A stretch of 64,000 nucleotides of DNA from NCBI RefSeq assembly GCF_002078175.1, contig NZ_MWFK01000001.1, forward strand, positions 2,790,001 to 2,854,000, written 5' to 3'. This DNA is from Streptomyces sp. M41(2017). GTDB lineage: Bacteria > Actinomycetota > Actinomycetes > Streptomycetales > Streptomycetaceae. The position numbers and the translations under genes are program-made. Below the pieces are notes generated by a model. That model searched no databases, had not been told where the DNA came from, and was given only the letters and a program-made list of their open reading frames with translations. Within the stretch, counting starts at the first letter, position 1; each line of letters starts with the position of its first letter. Of this stretch, positions 38,592 to 50,900 are shown one piece after another.

Positions 38592-39062
38592 ATGCCTCGT
38601 AAGGGCCCCGCCCCGAAGCGCCCGGTCATCATCGACCCGGTCTACGGTTCCCCCCTGGTGACCTCCCTCATCAACAAGGTGCTGCTGAACGGCAAGCGCT
38701 CCACCGCCGAGCGCATCGTCTACGGCGCCATGGAGGGTCTGCGTGAGAAGACGGGCAACGACCCGGTCATCACGCTGAAGCGCGCGCTTGAGAACATCAA
38801 GCCGACCCTCGAAGTCAAGTCCCGCCGCGTCGGCGGTGCGACGTACCAGGTGCCGATCGAGGTCAAGCCCGGTCGCGCCAGCACGCTCGCGCTGCGTTGG
38901 CTCGTCGGTTACTCCCGCGCCCGTCGCGAGAAGACGATGACCGAGCGTCTGCTCAACGAACTTCTCGACGCCTCCAACGGCCTTGGTGCCGCTGTGAAGA
39001 AGCGCGAGGACACCCACAAGATGGCCGAGTCCAACAAGGCCTTCGCGCACTACCGCTGGTAG
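38592..39062 (+). CDS. rpsG: 30S ribosomal protein S7
   Basis: A 156-residue S7, a primary 16S rRNA-binding protein that nucleates head assembly and is the classical translational repressor of the str operon. Signature: [34 protein letters not shown] and the C-terminal [21 protein letters not shown]. It sits two bases after rpsL and 39 bp before fusA. Confidence 0.98.
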   Translation: MPRKGPAPKRPVIIDPVYGSPLVTSLINKVLLNGKRSTAERIVYGAMEGLREKTGNDPVITLKRALENIKPTLEVKSRRVGGATYQVPIEVKPGRASTLALRWLVGYSRARREKTMTERLLNELLDASNGLGAAVKKREDTHKMAESNKAFAHYRW

Positions 39063-39101
39063 TCGCTACCCACATCGAGACCGAGAGAAGACCGAAGCCT
39101 T

Positions 39102-41231
39102 ATGGCTACCACTTCACTTGACCTGGCCAAGGTCCGCAACATCGGGATCATGGCCCACATCGACGCGGGCAAGACGACCACCACCGAGCGGATCCTCTTC
39201 TACACCGGCGTCAGCTACAAGATCGGTGAGGTCCACGACGGCGCTGCCACCATGGACTGGATGGAGCAGGAGCAGGAGCGTGGCATCACGATCACCTCTG
39301 CTGCCACCACCTGTCACTGGCCGCTCGAGGACAACGACTACACGATCAACATCATCGACACCCCCGGGCACGTCGACTTCACGGTCGAGGTGGAGCGTTC
39401 GCTCCGCGTCCTCGACGGTGCCGTCACGGTGTTCGACGGTGTCGCCGGTGTCGAGCCGCAGTCCGAGACGGTGTGGCGTCAGGCCGACCGTTACGGCGTG
39501 CCGCGCATCTGCTTCGTGAACAAGCTGGACCGTACCGGCGCCGAGTTCCACCGCTGCGTGGACATGATCAAGGACCGCCTCGGCGCCGTCCCGATCATCA
39601 TGCAGCTCCCGATCGGTGCCGAGATGGACTTCCAGGGCGTTGTGGACCTGGTCCGCATGAAGGCGCTCGTGTGGTCCGCCGAGGCGGCCAAGGGCGAGAT
39701 GTACGACGTCGTCGACATCCCGGCCACGCACGTCGAGGCCGCTGAGCTGTACCGCGGTCAGCTGGTCGAGACCGTCGCGGAGCACGACGACGAGATCATG
39801 GAGCTGTTCCTGGAGGGCCAGGAGCCCACCGAGGAGCAGCTGTACGCCGCGATCCGTCGCGTCACCATCGCGTCCGGCAAGTCCGGTGGCGTCACGGTCA
39901 CCCCCGTGTTCTGTGGCACCGCGTTCAAGAACAAGGGCGTTCAGCCCCTGCTCGACGCGGTCGTGCGCTACCTCCCGACTCCGCTTGACGTCGAGGCCAT
40001 CGAGGGCCACGACGTCAAGGACGCGGAGCTCGTGATCAAGCGCAAGCCGTCGGACGAGGAGCCGCTGTCCGCGCTCGCGTTCAAGATCATGAGCGACCCG
40101 CACCTCGGCAAGCTCACCTTCGTCCGGGTCTACTCGGGCCGCCTGGAGACCGGCACTGCGGTGCTGAACTCCGTCAAGGGCAAGAAGGAGCGCATCGGCA
40201 AGATCTACCGCATGCACGCGAACAAGCGTGAGGAGATCGAGTCGGTGGGCGCCGGCGACATCGTCGCCGTCATGGGCCTGAAGCAGACCACCACCGGTGA
40301 GACGCTGTCCGACGACAAGAACCCGGTCATCCTGGAGTCCATGGACTTCCCGGCGCCGGTCATTCAGGTCGCCATCGAGCCCAAGTCCAAGGGTGACCAG
40401 GAGAAGCTGGGTGTAGCCATCCAGCGTCTCGCGGAGGAGGACCCCTCCTTCCACGTTCACTCGGACGAGGAGACGGGCCAGACCATCCTCGGTGGTATGG
40501 GCGAGCTGCACCTCGAGGTGCTGGTCGACCGTATGAAGCGCGAGTTCAGGGTCGAAGCCAACGTCGGTAAGCCGCAGGTCGCCTACCGCGAGACGATCCG
40601 CAAGACCGTCGAGCGTCACGACTACACCCACAAGAAGCAGACCGGTGGTACCGGTCAGTTCGCCAAGGTGCAGATCGCGATCGAGCCCATCACCGAGACC
40701 GACGGTCCGGCGTACGAGTTCGTGAACAAGGTCACCGGTGGCCGTATCCCGCGGGAGTACATCCCGTCGGTGGACGCCGGTGCGCAGGAGGCCATGCAGT
40801 TCGGCATCCTGGCCGGTTACGAGATGACGGGCGTCCGCGTCACCCTCATCGACGGTGGCTACCACGAGGTCGACTCCTCGGAGCTCGCCTTCAAGATCGC
40901 CGGTTCGCAGGCGTTCAAGGAAGCCGCGCGCAAGGCCAGCCCCGTGCTGCTCGAGCCGATGATGGCCGTCGAGGTCACCACGCCCGAGGAGTCGATGGGC
41001 GATGTCATCGGCGACCTCAACTCCCGCCGTGGCCAGATCCAGGCCATGGAGGAGCGCAGCGGCGCTCGCGTCGTGAAGGGCCTCGTGCCCCTCTCGGAGA
41101 TGTTCGGCTACGTCGGAGACCTCCGCAGCAAGACGTCGGGTCGCGCAAGCTACTCGATGCAGTTCGACTCCTACGCCGAGGTTCCCAGGAACGTCGCCGA
41201 GGAGATCATCGCGAAGGCCAAGGGCGAGTAA
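39102..41231 (+). CDS. fusA: Translation elongation factor G
   Basis: A 709-residue EF-G that drives ribosomal translocation with GTP hydrolysis. The P-loop [10 protein letters not shown] is at 18-27, followed by DTPGHVDF and NKLDRTG in the G domain, and [19 protein letters not shown] in domain V. ATG 39102 is used. It is co-transcribed with rpsL-rpsG; a 143-bp gap before tuf leaves room for a separate tuf promoter. Confidence 0.98.
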   Translation: MATTSLDLAKVRNIGIMAHIDAGKTTTTERILFYTGVSYKIGEVHDGAATMDWMEQEQERGITITSAATTCHWPLEDNDYTINIIDTPGHVDFTVEVERSLRVLDGAVTVFDGVAGVEPQSETVWRQADRYGVPRICFVNKLDRTGAEFHRCVDMIKDRLGAVPIIMQLPIGAEMDFQGVVDLVRMKALVWSAEAAKGEMYDVVDIPATHVEAAELYRGQLVETVAEHDDEIMELFLEGQEPTEEQLYAAIRRVTIASGKSGGVTVTPVFCGTAFKNKGVQPLLDAVVRYLPTPLDVEAIEGHDVKDAELVIKRKPSDEEPLSALAFKIMSDPHLGKLTFVRVYSGRLETGTAVLNSVKGKKERIGKIYRMHANKREEIESVGAGDIVAVMGLKQTTTGETLSDDKNPVILESMDFPAPVIQVAIEPKSKGDQEKLGVAIQRLAEEDPSFHVHSDEETGQTILGGMGELHLEVLVDRMKREFRVEANVGKPQVAYRETIRKTVERHDYTHKKQTGGTGQFAKVQIAIEPITETDGPAYEFVNKVTGGRIPREYIPSVDAGAQEAMQFGILAGYEMTGVRVTLIDGGYHEVDSSELAFKIAGSQAFKEAARKASPVLLEPMMAVEVTTPEESMGDVIGDLNSRRGQIQAMEERSGARVVKGLVPLSEMFGYVGDLRSKTSGRASYSMQFDSYAEVPRNVAEEIIAKAKGE

Positions 41232-41374
41232 CACACCCCGTTTACACGCTTTAGGCTTGACACCGACCGCCGGGGATGACCCGGGAGGGAAAACCCCGGC
41301 GGGCGGCATCCCAGCAAAGATCACCTGGCGCCGATGAGTAAGGCGTACCAGAACCACTCCGCAGGAGGACCCCA

Positions 41375-42568
<1,194 letters not shown>

Positions 42569-42608
42569 TTGTTGACCGTATGACCTGGTAGCTCCTTCAC
42601 GAGCTCCA

Positions 42609-42646
42609 GAAAGGGCCCGTACGACTTCGGTCGTGCGGGCCCTTTC
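42609..42646 (+). terminator. Strong UUCG-loop terminator after tuf
   Basis: A 17-bp stem GAAAGGGCCCGTACGAC with its complement (one T-G wobble) around TTCG. The stem is A-rich on one side and T-rich on the other, so it can serve both tuf and the convergent P450 gene. Confidence 0.9.
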
Positions 42647-42704
42647 GCTGTTCCCGGACGTGTCGACGGCGCGGTGCCTGACGGCGCGGTGCCTGCCCAT
42701 GCCG

Positions 42705-43937
42705 TCACCAGCGGACGGGCAGGCTCCTCGGTCCACGGACCATCGCGCGCCGGCGGAACGGCACCTGGTCGACGTGCACGGCCAGGCGCAGTCCCGGGAG
42801 CCGGTCCAGCAGGGTGTCGACCAGCAGCTCGGTCTGCATCCGGGCGAAGCCGGCGCCGGCGCAGTGGTGCGGCCCGCTGCCGAACGCGAGGTGCGCGCCG
42901 GCGTCCCGGCCGACGTCGAGCCGGTCGGGGTCGGGGAAGACGTCCGGGTCGCGGTTGGCGGCGAGGTAGGACACGTAGACCGGTTCGCCGGCGGAGATCC
43001 GCACGCCGTGCACGTCGACGTCCTCCAGGGCGATACGGGCGAGGCCCACGGACGCGCGGTGCGGGAGGTGGCGGAGCAGCTCGTCGACGGCCGCGGTACG
43101 GGACTCGGGCTGCCCGCGGAGCCGTTCGTAGAGCGCGGTGTCCGTCAGCATGAGGAACAGCATCTGCCCGCACGTGTGGGTGACGGCGTCGCCGCCGGTC
43201 TGGAGCGGTCCCGCGAGGCCGACCGCCTCGGCCTCGCTGATCTCCCCGCGCCCGACGGCGGCGCCGAGCAGTGACAGCACGTCCGCGTCCGTACTGTCGT
43301 GGCGCTCCCGCACGATGCCGCCGATCCACTCGTAGAGAGCGGACATGGCCTCCTTCGCCCGCTTCGCGGTGTCGGCGCAGCCGTCGGTCGAGCCGATCCG
43401 TCGCACCCAGGCCTGCACCTGCCGGCGCTCTCCCGAGGGCACGCCCATGACCTCGCAGGCGACGGCGACGGGGAAAGGTTCGAGGACGCGTTCGACGAGG
43501 TCGGCCGGGGGGCCGTCGTGCAGCATGCCGTCCACCAGTTCGTCGAGCATCTGCTGGGCGTGCGGCCTCAGCCGCTCCACGGCGCCGTCGGTGAAGGCGC
43601 TCTCGACCGTGCGGCGCAGCCGGCCGTGATCGGGCGGATCGGCGAAGGCCAGGCATCCGGGGTCGGGCTCGAAGGTGGGCGCGGGGCGGGTGATCGGCCG
43701 CTCGACGGCCGCGGCCCGGCTGAACCGGGGGTCGTCGGCGATCATCCGTACGTCCTCGTACCGGGTCGCGAGCCAGGCCCAGCCCTCCCCGTGCGGCAGC
43801 CTGATCCGGGCGAGGGGCCCGTCCTGCATCAACTCGGCCAGCACGGGATCGAAGTCGGTCCCTTTCACGTCCCCCGCGATCCAGTCCCGCACGGGAGGAA
43901 GGTTCTGCCCGGTCAGCAGGGTGGTCTGTTCAGCCAT
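42705..43937 (-). CDS. Cytochrome P450
   Basis: A 410-residue soluble bacterial P450. The heme-binding loop is [15 protein letters not shown] with the axial Cys, the ExxR pair is in DELLRHL, and the I-helix reads [10 protein letters not shown], where the usual acid-Thr pair is D and T with an Ala-Val between. The substrate is unknown, and no ferredoxin gene or biosynthetic cluster lies next to it. ATG 43937 is the start. It is convergent to tuf and lies in the variable zone between tuf and the S10 operon. Confidence 0.93.
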   Translation of the reverse strand: MAEQTTLLTGQNLPPVRDWIAGDVKGTDFDPVLAELMQDGPLARIRLPHGEGWAWLATRYEDVRMIADDPRFSRAAAVERPITRPAPTFEPDPGCLAFADPPDHGRLRRTVESAFTDGAVERLRPHAQQMLDELVDGMLHDGPPADLVERVLEPFPVAVACEVMGVPSGERRQVQAWVRRIGSTDGCADTAKRAKEAMSALYEWIGGIVRERHDSTDADVLSLLGAAVGRGEISEAEAVGLAGPLQTGGDAVTHTCGQMLFLMLTDTALYERLRGQPESRTAAVDELLRHLPHRASVGLARIALEDVDVHGVRISAGEPVYVSYLAANRDPDVFPDPDRLDVGRDAGAHLAFGSGPHHCAGAGFARMQTELLVDTLLDRLPGLRLAVHVDQVPFRRRAMVRGPRSLPVRW

Positions 43938-44000
43938 GCTTCCACTGTCCGGGGACGGGTGGGGGGTGTCGCGGGGGAGTGGGCCAGGTGGCGGGGGGAG

Positions 44001-44630
44001 TCAGGACGACGGGTCGGTGGCGGTGCTGTCCGTGGGGGTGTCTCCGTAGCGGGGGAGCCCGACCGTGGAGATGGTCCAGTCGGCAATCGTGACGTCCTCG
44101 CCGTACAGGAAGTCCTTGCGGGTGGCGTAGCGGGGGCCGCTGGGGGTCGGGTGGATGTCGGACAGTACGGCGCCGGTGGCGGTGCGCGGGTCGAAGATCG
44201 CGTAGATCGGGATGCCGAGGCGCGGGTAGTCGCGTGTCTTGCCGACCCAGTCGTTCTCAGGGTTGGAGCGGGACACCACTTCGATGGCGGCGATCAGCGT
44301 CCGTCCGTCGATGGAACCCGGAACGTCCATGTCGGCCATCGCGATGACCATGATGTCGGGATGCCTCATGATCCCCTCGGATTCGGCTTCCACGTCCGGA
44401 GTGCCTGTGTGGGCCACGAGCTCCTCCGGCATGACCTTCTCCAGGCGCCTTCGGAGGTGCAGGGTGGTCAGTTCATGTGGGCCGACGGGCGCCATCATGT
44501 CGTGGACGATCCCTACCTTGGTGATCTCGAATTTGCCCGGAAGCGTGTCGTCCATCGATTCCAGGAATTCGCGCATCGCCCGGTAGAGGTGGTGGGCGTC
44601 TCGCCGCGCGTTGTCAGGGACGATGCTCAT
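44001..44630 (-). CDS. Uma2-family (DUF820) putative endonuclease
   Basis: A 209-residue protein of the Uma2 group, a PD-(D/E)XK-fold family that is very abundant in Streptomyces and cyanobacteria. It shows the pattern RHPDIMVIA, then LIAAIEVVSRSNPENDWVGK, giving the D, E and following basic residue of the active site, and YAIFDPRTATG. Its biological role is not established. ATG 44630 follows GAGGAG by 8 bases. It is a single gene between P450 and a DNA-binding protein gene. Confidence 0.85.
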   Translation of the reverse strand: MSIVPDNARRDAHHLYRAMREFLESMDDTLPGKFEITKVGIVHDMMAPVGPHELTTLHLRRRLEKVMPEELVAHTGTPDVEAESEGIMRHPDIMVIAMADMDVPGSIDGRTLIAAIEVVSRSNPENDWVGKTRDYPRLGIPIYAIFDPRTATGAVLSDIHPTPSGPRYATRKDFLYGEDVTIADWTISTVGLPRYGDTPTDSTATDPSS

Positions 44631-44680
44631 GGCGTGCGCTCCTCGTCTCTGCCCGGGGGGCAAGGGTCGTCACGTTCATG

Positions 44681-45706
44681 CTAGGCGGCTCCCTCGGGCC
44701 GGGGTCGGTGGCGGCAGGCGCGGCAGTGGCCCGGTTCCGGGGCGCGGAAGGCGCGGTCGCAGCCGTCGCAGTTCTGGAGAGGGTCCCGGTGCGCGGGCGG
44801 GAGCGTTGCGGGGAGCGGGGGCGGCAGCAGCTCGGTCAGGCGGTGGGCGAGCAGGGCGGCCGGGTGGCGGAGCGGCTCGGGCAGATCCGCGGTCAGGGCC
44901 CGGCGTACGGCCTCGGGGGTGGGCCCGCGTTCCAGCCAGGCGGTGACGGCGGGCGCGAGACGGAGAACGTCGCGTTCGGCGAGCAGGAGGCGGGGGTCGT
45001 ACCGGTGCAGGCCGGCGAGCAGGTCGACCGCGGTGCGGTCGCCGTCCGGGCCGGGGGTCTGTGGGGTGGGGAGTGGCGGCTTGTGTCGGGTATGCGCGGG
45101 GGTTTCGCCGGAAGGCGGGGGAGGGACGGCGGGGGCGGGGGGTGTCCCGACCGGAGGGGTGGGCGGCTCGACCGGTGAGTCGGCGCGGGCGGTGGGGGAC
45201 CCGACGGATGGCTCGACGCACGTGATGGGGCCGTCCGGGGCTCCCTGCGCGCGGGTGAGGATCGGGTCGCGTCGCAGGGGGCGGAGGGGGTCGACGCGGG
45301 CGCGCTCTGGATGCCGGAGGCCCGCGAGCGCGGCTCGGGCGCGCTGTACGGCGGATTCCCGAGGCTGGTTGTACGACACCGTGTGCGTGACCACCTGGCC
45401 GCTCGGGAGGCGTTCCCGTGTACGGGAGAGGTAGCCGTGCGCCTCCAACTCCCGTAAGGCGGAGGCGATCCGCGTCTCGCCCTCGGGGAAGCGTGCCGTG
45501 AGCGACTTGATGTCGACGCGGGCCCCGCTGGGCAGCGACTGGATGTGGGCGCCGAGGCCGATCGCGAGGAGCGACAGCTCGCGGTGCTGGGCGAGGTGGT
45601 TGCCGATCACCGTGTAGCGCGAGGTCTGGCGGACGTTGATGTGGGTGATACCCCGCGGAATCCGGGGTTGGGCGCACGAGGGCGCGCTAAGGTTTTGGGT
45701 ATCCAT
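44681..45706 (-). CDS. Winged-helix DNA-binding protein with C-terminal zinc ribbon
   Basis: A 341-residue protein. The N-terminal part (NHLAQHRELSLLAIGLGAHI, DIKSLTARFPEGETRIASAL, LEAHGYLSRTRERLPSGQVV) is a winged helix of the replication-initiator/helix-turn-helix type common in Streptomyces. A long Pro-rich linker follows. The C-terminus carries CDGCDRAF ... GHCRACR, a CxxC-CxxC zinc ribbon. Function unknown; probably a transcription factor. ATG 45706 starts at the conserved MDTQNLS; the ribosome binding site is weak. Confidence 0.78.
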   Translation of the reverse strand: MDTQNLSAPSCAQPRIPRGITHINVRQTSRYTVIGNHLAQHRELSLLAIGLGAHIQSLPSGARVDIKSLTARFPEGETRIASALRELEAHGYLSRTRERLPSGQVVTHTVSYNQPRESAVQRARAALAGLRHPERARVDPLRPLRRDPILTRAQGAPDGPITCVEPSVGSPTARADSPVEPPTPPVGTPPAPAVPPPPSGETPAHTRHKPPLPTPQTPGPDGDRTAVDLLAGLHRYDPRLLLAERDVLRLAPAVTAWLERGPTPEAVRRALTADLPEPLRHPAALLAHRLTELLPPPLPATLPPAHRDPLQNCDGCDRAFRAPEPGHCRACRHRPRPEGAA

Positions 45707-46124
45707 CGGGAAGGTGTTGCTTCCTTGTTGGTGAGGCCCTCGATCGGGATGCCAGTCCCGGCCGGGGGCCGTCGTATGTCCGCGGTGGTGCGTGCCCCAC
45801 CCACTGATGGTGCGGCTGCGGTTGTGGTTCGCCGCGAGCATATGCCCCCCAACGTGCGGAGAATCCAGCTCAGTTGGCGATTGTCACCCTTGCGGGTGAT
45901 GTGACGACCGACGGGAGGCTGGTGGGGTTGGGAGGGGTTCTCTCCCCGGTACTTGGGATCTTTTGCGTCGCGTACGACCGCGTCGTCGTTCACCGGGGCG
46001 GGGAGATCCACGACCCGGTGCGACCGGCTTCCGCTCCGTACGCCGGCTGTCCGCCCGCTGTCCCGTTCTGTCCCGGCTGTCCTGGGTGCCGTACGGGAAG
46101 GGTGGGCGTTGGAGGTGGGTGGGA
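45707..46124. other. Divergent regulatory region
   Basis: About 420 bp between the divergent winged-helix gene and the XRE gene. It must carry both promoters. ORFs here lack motifs. I cannot define the promoter boxes. Confidence 0.45.
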
Positions 46125-46973
46125 GTGAACGGTGAGGGCACGGACGAGCCGGGCTGGGACGTCAGCCCCGAGGACGAGATCGCCCCGGTGGTCGAGGCGG
46201 CGGGCCGCCAGGTCAGGCTCTGGCGCGAGGCCGCCGGGATGCGCGTCGTCGAGCTGGGCCAGGCGATCGGCTACGGGGAGGACCTGGTCCGCAAGGTGGA
46301 GCGGGGGGCCCGGATTCCCCGGGCGGAGTTCCTGGACAGGGCGGACGGGGTTCTGAACGCGGGCGGCCATATCGCGGCGTTCAAGGAGGACATGGAGAGG
46401 GCTCGCTACCCGAAGAGGGTGCGGGAGCTGGCCCAACTGGAGGCTCGGGCCGTCGAGCAGTTGCTCTACAGCAACCACAACATCCATGGGCTGTTGCAGA
46501 CGGAGGAGTATGCGCGGGCGCTGCTCGGCACGTGGCGACCGGCGTACTCACCGGACGAGCTGGAACGGATGGTCGCGGCGAGGGTGGCCCGCAAAGCAAT
46601 CTTCGAACGCTTGCCGGCACCTGAGCTGAGCTTCGTCCAAGAAGAGGTGACGCTACGCCGCCCCGTGGGAGGCACAATGGTGCTGCGCCGACAGCTCGAA
46701 CACATGCTGGAGTTGGCTCAGTTGCCGTACGTGGAGCTCCAGGTGATGCCGACAAGTCGCGCCGATCACCCGGGCACGGGTGGACGGATCCAGGTGCTGA
46801 AGTTCGGAGACGGCACTGCTGCCGGGCGTACAGACGACGAGTTCGCTGGGCGCCCTGTCTCCGAGCCGCGGCAGCTCAGGGTCCTGGAACTGCGGTACGG
46901 CATCATCCGGGCCCAGGCGCTCACACCGAGGGAGTCCGTGGCCTTCATCGAGCGACTGCTGGGAGAAACGTGA
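46125..46973 (+). CDS. XRE regulator of the Scr1/WhiJ type (DUF5753)
   Basis: A 282-residue protein. The N-terminal XRE HTH (residues ~20-75: LWREAAGMRVVELGQAIG, DLVRKVERGARIP) is followed by the DUF5753 ligand-like domain (ARAVEQLLYSNHNIHGLLQT, EYARALL, LPYVELQVMPTSRADHPG). Such proteins always pair with small DUF397 proteins and influence development and antibiotic production; the pair has been proposed to act like a toxin-antitoxin module. GTG 46125 lies 9 bases after GGAGG. The DUF397 gene overlaps its stop codon by 4 bases. Confidence 0.9.
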   Translation: MNGEGTDEPGWDVSPEDEIAPVVEAAGRQVRLWREAAGMRVVELGQAIGYGEDLVRKVERGARIPRAEFLDRADGVLNAGGHIAAFKEDMERARYPKRVRELAQLEARAVEQLLYSNHNIHGLLQTEEYARALLGTWRPAYSPDELERMVAARVARKAIFERLPAPELSFVQEEVTLRRPVGGTMVLRRQLEHMLELAQLPYVELQVMPTSRADHPGTGGRIQVLKFGDGTAAGRTDDEFAGRPVSEPRQLRVLELRYGIIRAQALTPRESVAFIERLLGET

Positions 46974-47179
46974 TCCACATGACCTCTGCCGAGGAAGCCG
47001 CGGGCCTTCACTGGCGCAGGAGCAGCTACAGCGACAGCAGTAACGGAAACGACTGCGTCGAGGTGGCCACCGCTCCGCCCGGGGTCCACGTCCGGGACTC
47101 CAAGCGCCCGGACGACGCACACCTCACCCTGGCCCCCTCCACCTGGTCGGCGTTCCTCACGTTCGCTGCGCGGGGCTGA
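46970..47179 (+). CDS. DUF397 family protein
   Basis: A 69-residue DUF397 protein: LHWRRSSYSDSSNGNDCVEV, then VHVRDSKRPD and a terminal STWSAFLTFAARG. It is the standard partner of the preceding XRE/DUF5753 regulator. GTG 46970 overlaps the TGA of that gene (GTGA), indicating translational coupling; ATG 46979 is an alternative. The family is restricted to actinobacteria; its partner protein binds it and may modulate DNA binding. Confidence 0.9.
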   Translation: MIHMTSAEEAAGLHWRRSSYSDSSNGNDCVEVATAPPGVHVRDSKRPDDAHLTLAPSTWSAFLTFAARG

Positions 47180-47225
47180 ACCATCCCTGCGCTGGTGCAC
47201 ATCCCACCCGAGTGACGGAGCGGTG

Positions 47226-47879
47226 ATGCGATCAGGCAGCGACGCCCGGCCCGTGTTCGCGGCCCTGGGCGGAGTCGTGGAGATCGGTGCGCTGACCCAC
47301 GCAGGAACCTGGAGGCCGGCCGACGCGTCGGTGGGGGACTTCCTGGCCCTCAGGCGCGATGAGGTGACGCGGGTCGTCGCCGGCATCCAGGCGGTCGGCC
47401 GGTTCGGTGGCTCGGTCATGGCCGAGGCCCACGAACTGGGATACCTGCGCGACCATCCTGTCGACGTGCGGTCCCTGCTGCTCTGGTCGGCGGGAGTCAC
47501 CTGGGTACCTCAGGGTTGGCAGCCGTCGGAGGATCTGTCCTACCTGGAGGAGCCGCAGGTGGTGCGCCGCATGTGCCGCATGGGCGCGGATCTCCAACTC
47601 ACCCATCTGCTGGATGGCTTGGTCGCCGCGGGAGTTGCCGCAGGCGTGGAGGCGGGTGTCGGGGTCCCGGACACGACGGACGAGATCGCCTCGATCCTCC
47701 GTATCGCCTGCGAACTCGTGGACGGCGCGGGGCGCAACACCCCTGAGGGGGTGTTCCGTATGTGGCGGGTCGCTCACCTGCCCGGCCTCCTCGATCCGAA
47801 CGCGGCTGCGCCGGAGTGGGTCAAGGCGGGCCACCGTGCGTACGACGAGGAACTGGAACGGCTGCTGACGCCGATGTGA
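47226..47879 (+). CDS. Hypothetical protein downstream of XRE/DUF397 pair
   Basis: A 217-residue soluble protein with no family that I can name. It is rich in Ala, Val, Glu and Arg, has predicted alternating helices (DEVTRVVAGIQAVGRFGGSV, VVRRMCRMGADLQLTHLLD) and repeated AAGVAAGVEAGVGV. The start is ATG 47226 or GTG 47223 with GGAG upstream. It is separated from the DUF397 gene by 46 bp and runs in the same direction, so it may share its transcript. Confidence 0.65.
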   Translation: MRSGSDARPVFAALGGVVEIGALTHAGTWRPADASVGDFLALRRDEVTRVVAGIQAVGRFGGSVMAEAHELGYLRDHPVDVRSLLLWSAGVTWVPQGWQPSEDLSYLEEPQVVRRMCRMGADLQLTHLLDGLVAAGVAAGVEAGVGVPDTTDEIASILRIACELVDGAGRNTPEGVFRMWRVAHLPGLLDPNAAAPEWVKAGHRAYDEELERLLTPM

Positions 47880-47999
47880 TGCCTGCGAGACGGCTTCACG
47901 GGGATGGCTGGGAAGCGAACCCCTGTTCCCTGTAAGTTCGCTTGTGCATACGCAAGTTGTTGGTGTCGTTGGTGGTGTTGCTGTCACGGGGGTTGCGGC

Positions 48000-50900
48000 A
48001 TGGCGGGGAATCGGCCGGGTGACTGGCATGTGCTGGATCTGGACAGGGATCCGACGCCGGGTGATCCGGATCGGGTGCGGCATCTGTCGAAAAATCTGCA
48101 TGACTTCGCCGATGACGTGGGTGATGCGCTGCGTCTGATCAAGGGGATGGCGGCCGAGGACACGGTTCTGCAGTGGGCGGGGAAGTCGGCGAAGGCGTTC
48201 CAGGACGAGTTCGCCGGTGTGCCGAAGCAGTTGAAGAAGCTGAAGAAGTCGTACGAGATGGCGGGGGATGCCCTGGCCGCTTACTGGCCGAAGCTGGAGC
48301 GGGCGCAGGCGCTGGCGGACAAGGCGCTGGCGAAGGGGCGGGACGCGCAGTCCGATCTGACGTCTGCGAAGTCGCGTCTTTCTTCGGCTGATTCGTGGGT
48401 GACGCGGGCGAACAAGGAAGCGGACAAGTACAAGGACGACCCGACCGGCAGCAAGGGCAGCGCTGAGAAGCCGGACGAGGCGAAGGTACGGGCCGCCACG
48501 CGGGATGCCCAGCACGCCAAGTCCGCGCACGACAGTGCTCAGTCGGATGTGACGACGGCGAGCAATGCGCTGGACGCGGCGAAGAAGATGGCTGCGGATG
48601 CCCGGACGATGCGGGAGGAGGCGGCGCGGGACGCGAAGTCGAAGATCGATGAGGCGTCGGATGCGGGGATCCACAACCGGAAGTGGTGGGAGGAGGTCGG
48701 GGACTGGTTCTCCGACAACTGGGACACGATCGTCGCGGTGTGCAAGGTCGTCGTCGCGGTGCTGGGGATCATCGCGATGATCATCGGGGGGCCGATCCTC
48801 GGCGCGATCGTGCTGATCGCGGCCCTGGTCGTGCTCGCGGACACTCTCAATAAATATGCGAAGGGGCAGGCGTCCCTATGGGATGTCGCCTTCGCCGCGC
48901 TGGACTGCATACCCGGCATGAAGGGCCTGACCACCCTCGGCGGCCTGGCCAAGGGCCTCAAGGGCGGCCTCGCCGCGATGAAGGGCCTCAAGGGCGGCCT
49001 GAAGGGGATGAGTCTGGCGGCGCGGGGGCTGGGCAAAAACGCCCGGGGGATGCTCGCGGATGGGGCGAAGGGCGCGTACAACCGGGTCAAGAGCGTGGTT
49101 CGCTCCAAGGGCAGCGACCCCGTGGACATGGCCACCGGGGCGATGTTCCTACCTCAGACCGACGTTGAACTTCCCGGCAACCTTCCTCTGGCCTTCACGC
49201 GACGGATTGCGTCCGACTATCGCTGCGGGTCGTGGTTCGGCCCTGGCTGGGCTTCCACCATCGACCAGCGTCTCGAGGTCGACGACCGAGGCGCTGTCTT
49301 CGTCACCGAAGATGGTCTGCTTCTGGCCTATCCCCACCCAACAGGACCTGGCATCCCTGTTCATCCGGAGGCCGGCCCACGGTGGAGCCTGACTCTCCTC
49401 GGCGACGGTGGCTACCGCGTCGATGATCCGCTCTCCGGTCACGCTCGCCACTTTGCCGCTCCTGCAGGCGGTGTTGCCAGGCTCACGCATATATCCGACC
49501 GCAACAACAACACCATCACGGTTGACTACGACGAGTACGAAGCTCCTGTGGCCATCCGCCACTCGGGCGGGTATCAGCTCAAACTGGATACCCAAGACGG
49601 CCGCGTCACCGCTCTGGCTCTGGCGGACGCCGCCCCCGACGGATCTGACGTCGTCATCAAGTGCTATCGGTACACCGATGGCAATCTCACCGAGGTCGTG
49701 AACTCGACTGGTCTTCCATTGCGGTTCACGTACGACGATCGTCTCCGCATCACGTCGTGGACTGACACCAACGACAGTCGTTACGAGTATGAGTACGACG
49801 AGCGCGACCGTTGTGTCGGCGAAGGCGGCGAGGCGGGCCACATCACCATCGCCCTCGACTATGACGGAAGCGACCCGGCCTGGCCGAACTGCCGCATCAC
49901 CAGCCTTACTACGGCCGACGGCGCCATCACACGCTTCGTCATCAACGAAGCCAGTCAGGTCATCGCCGACATTGACTCCCTCGGTTCAGTGGTCCGTACC
50001 GAGTACGACGCTCATCACCACGTTGTGTCGCGCACCAATGAACTGGGCCACTCCACGCGTTTTGTCGTCGATGAGAGAGGCGCTGTGACGGAAGTCCTCC
50101 GTCCGGACTTTGCGACGACGCGCATCGACTACAACGACCTGAACTGTCCCACGATCATCCGTATGCCTGATGGAGCGTCCTGGTACAGAGAATACGACGA
50201 GCGCGGAAACTGCACGGCCATGACCGATCCAGTAGGGGCCACCACTCGGTTCACCTACGACACCGTGGGTCAACTCGTAGCAGTGGCAGATGCTTTGGGC
50301 AATGCCAGGACCGTCCAGTGTGACCCGGCGGGACTTCCGGTGGCAGCAACCGACCCCCTCGGCGCAATGACCACCTGGCAGCGTGATGCATTTGGTCGCA
50401 TCGTCACCTACACGGATCCGGAGGGCCACAGCACTCAGATCGAATGGACAGTCGAGGGTCAGATTGCCAGCCGCACGACTGCGGACGGCGCCGTTGAGAG
50501 CTGGTCCTACGACGGGGAGGGCAACTGCACCAGCCATACGACACCCGCAGGCGCCACCACGCTCTTCGAGTACACCCACTTCGACCTGCCGTCCGCTCGG
50601 GTCGGTCCAGACGGGGCGCGGTACGAATTCATCCACGATCAGAACCTTCGGCTTACCAGCGTCATCAATCCGCAAGGTCTGATATGGGAGTACGAACACA
50701 ATGCAGCCGGGCATCTGATCTCGGAGTCCGATTTCGACGACCGGAGCTTCGCGTACACCTACGATAAGGCGGGACGCCTTACCACTCGCACAGACATCCT
50801 CGGCAATCGCGTCCACTACGAACGCGACATCCTCGGAGATGTGGTCAAGAAAGTCACTGACGACGGTGCCACTGAGTTCGCGTACGACCCGAATCGACGG

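Noticed and set aside
41232..41374. Assigned tuf promoter in the fusA-tuf gap
   Set aside because: TTGACA occurs at about 41258-41263, but no acceptable -10 box is found 16-18 bp downstream, so it was not annotated.
42705..43937. P450 as part of a secondary-metabolite cluster
   Set aside because: No biosynthetic, ferredoxin or transporter genes lie next to it; the neighbours are tuf and a Uma2-like gene.
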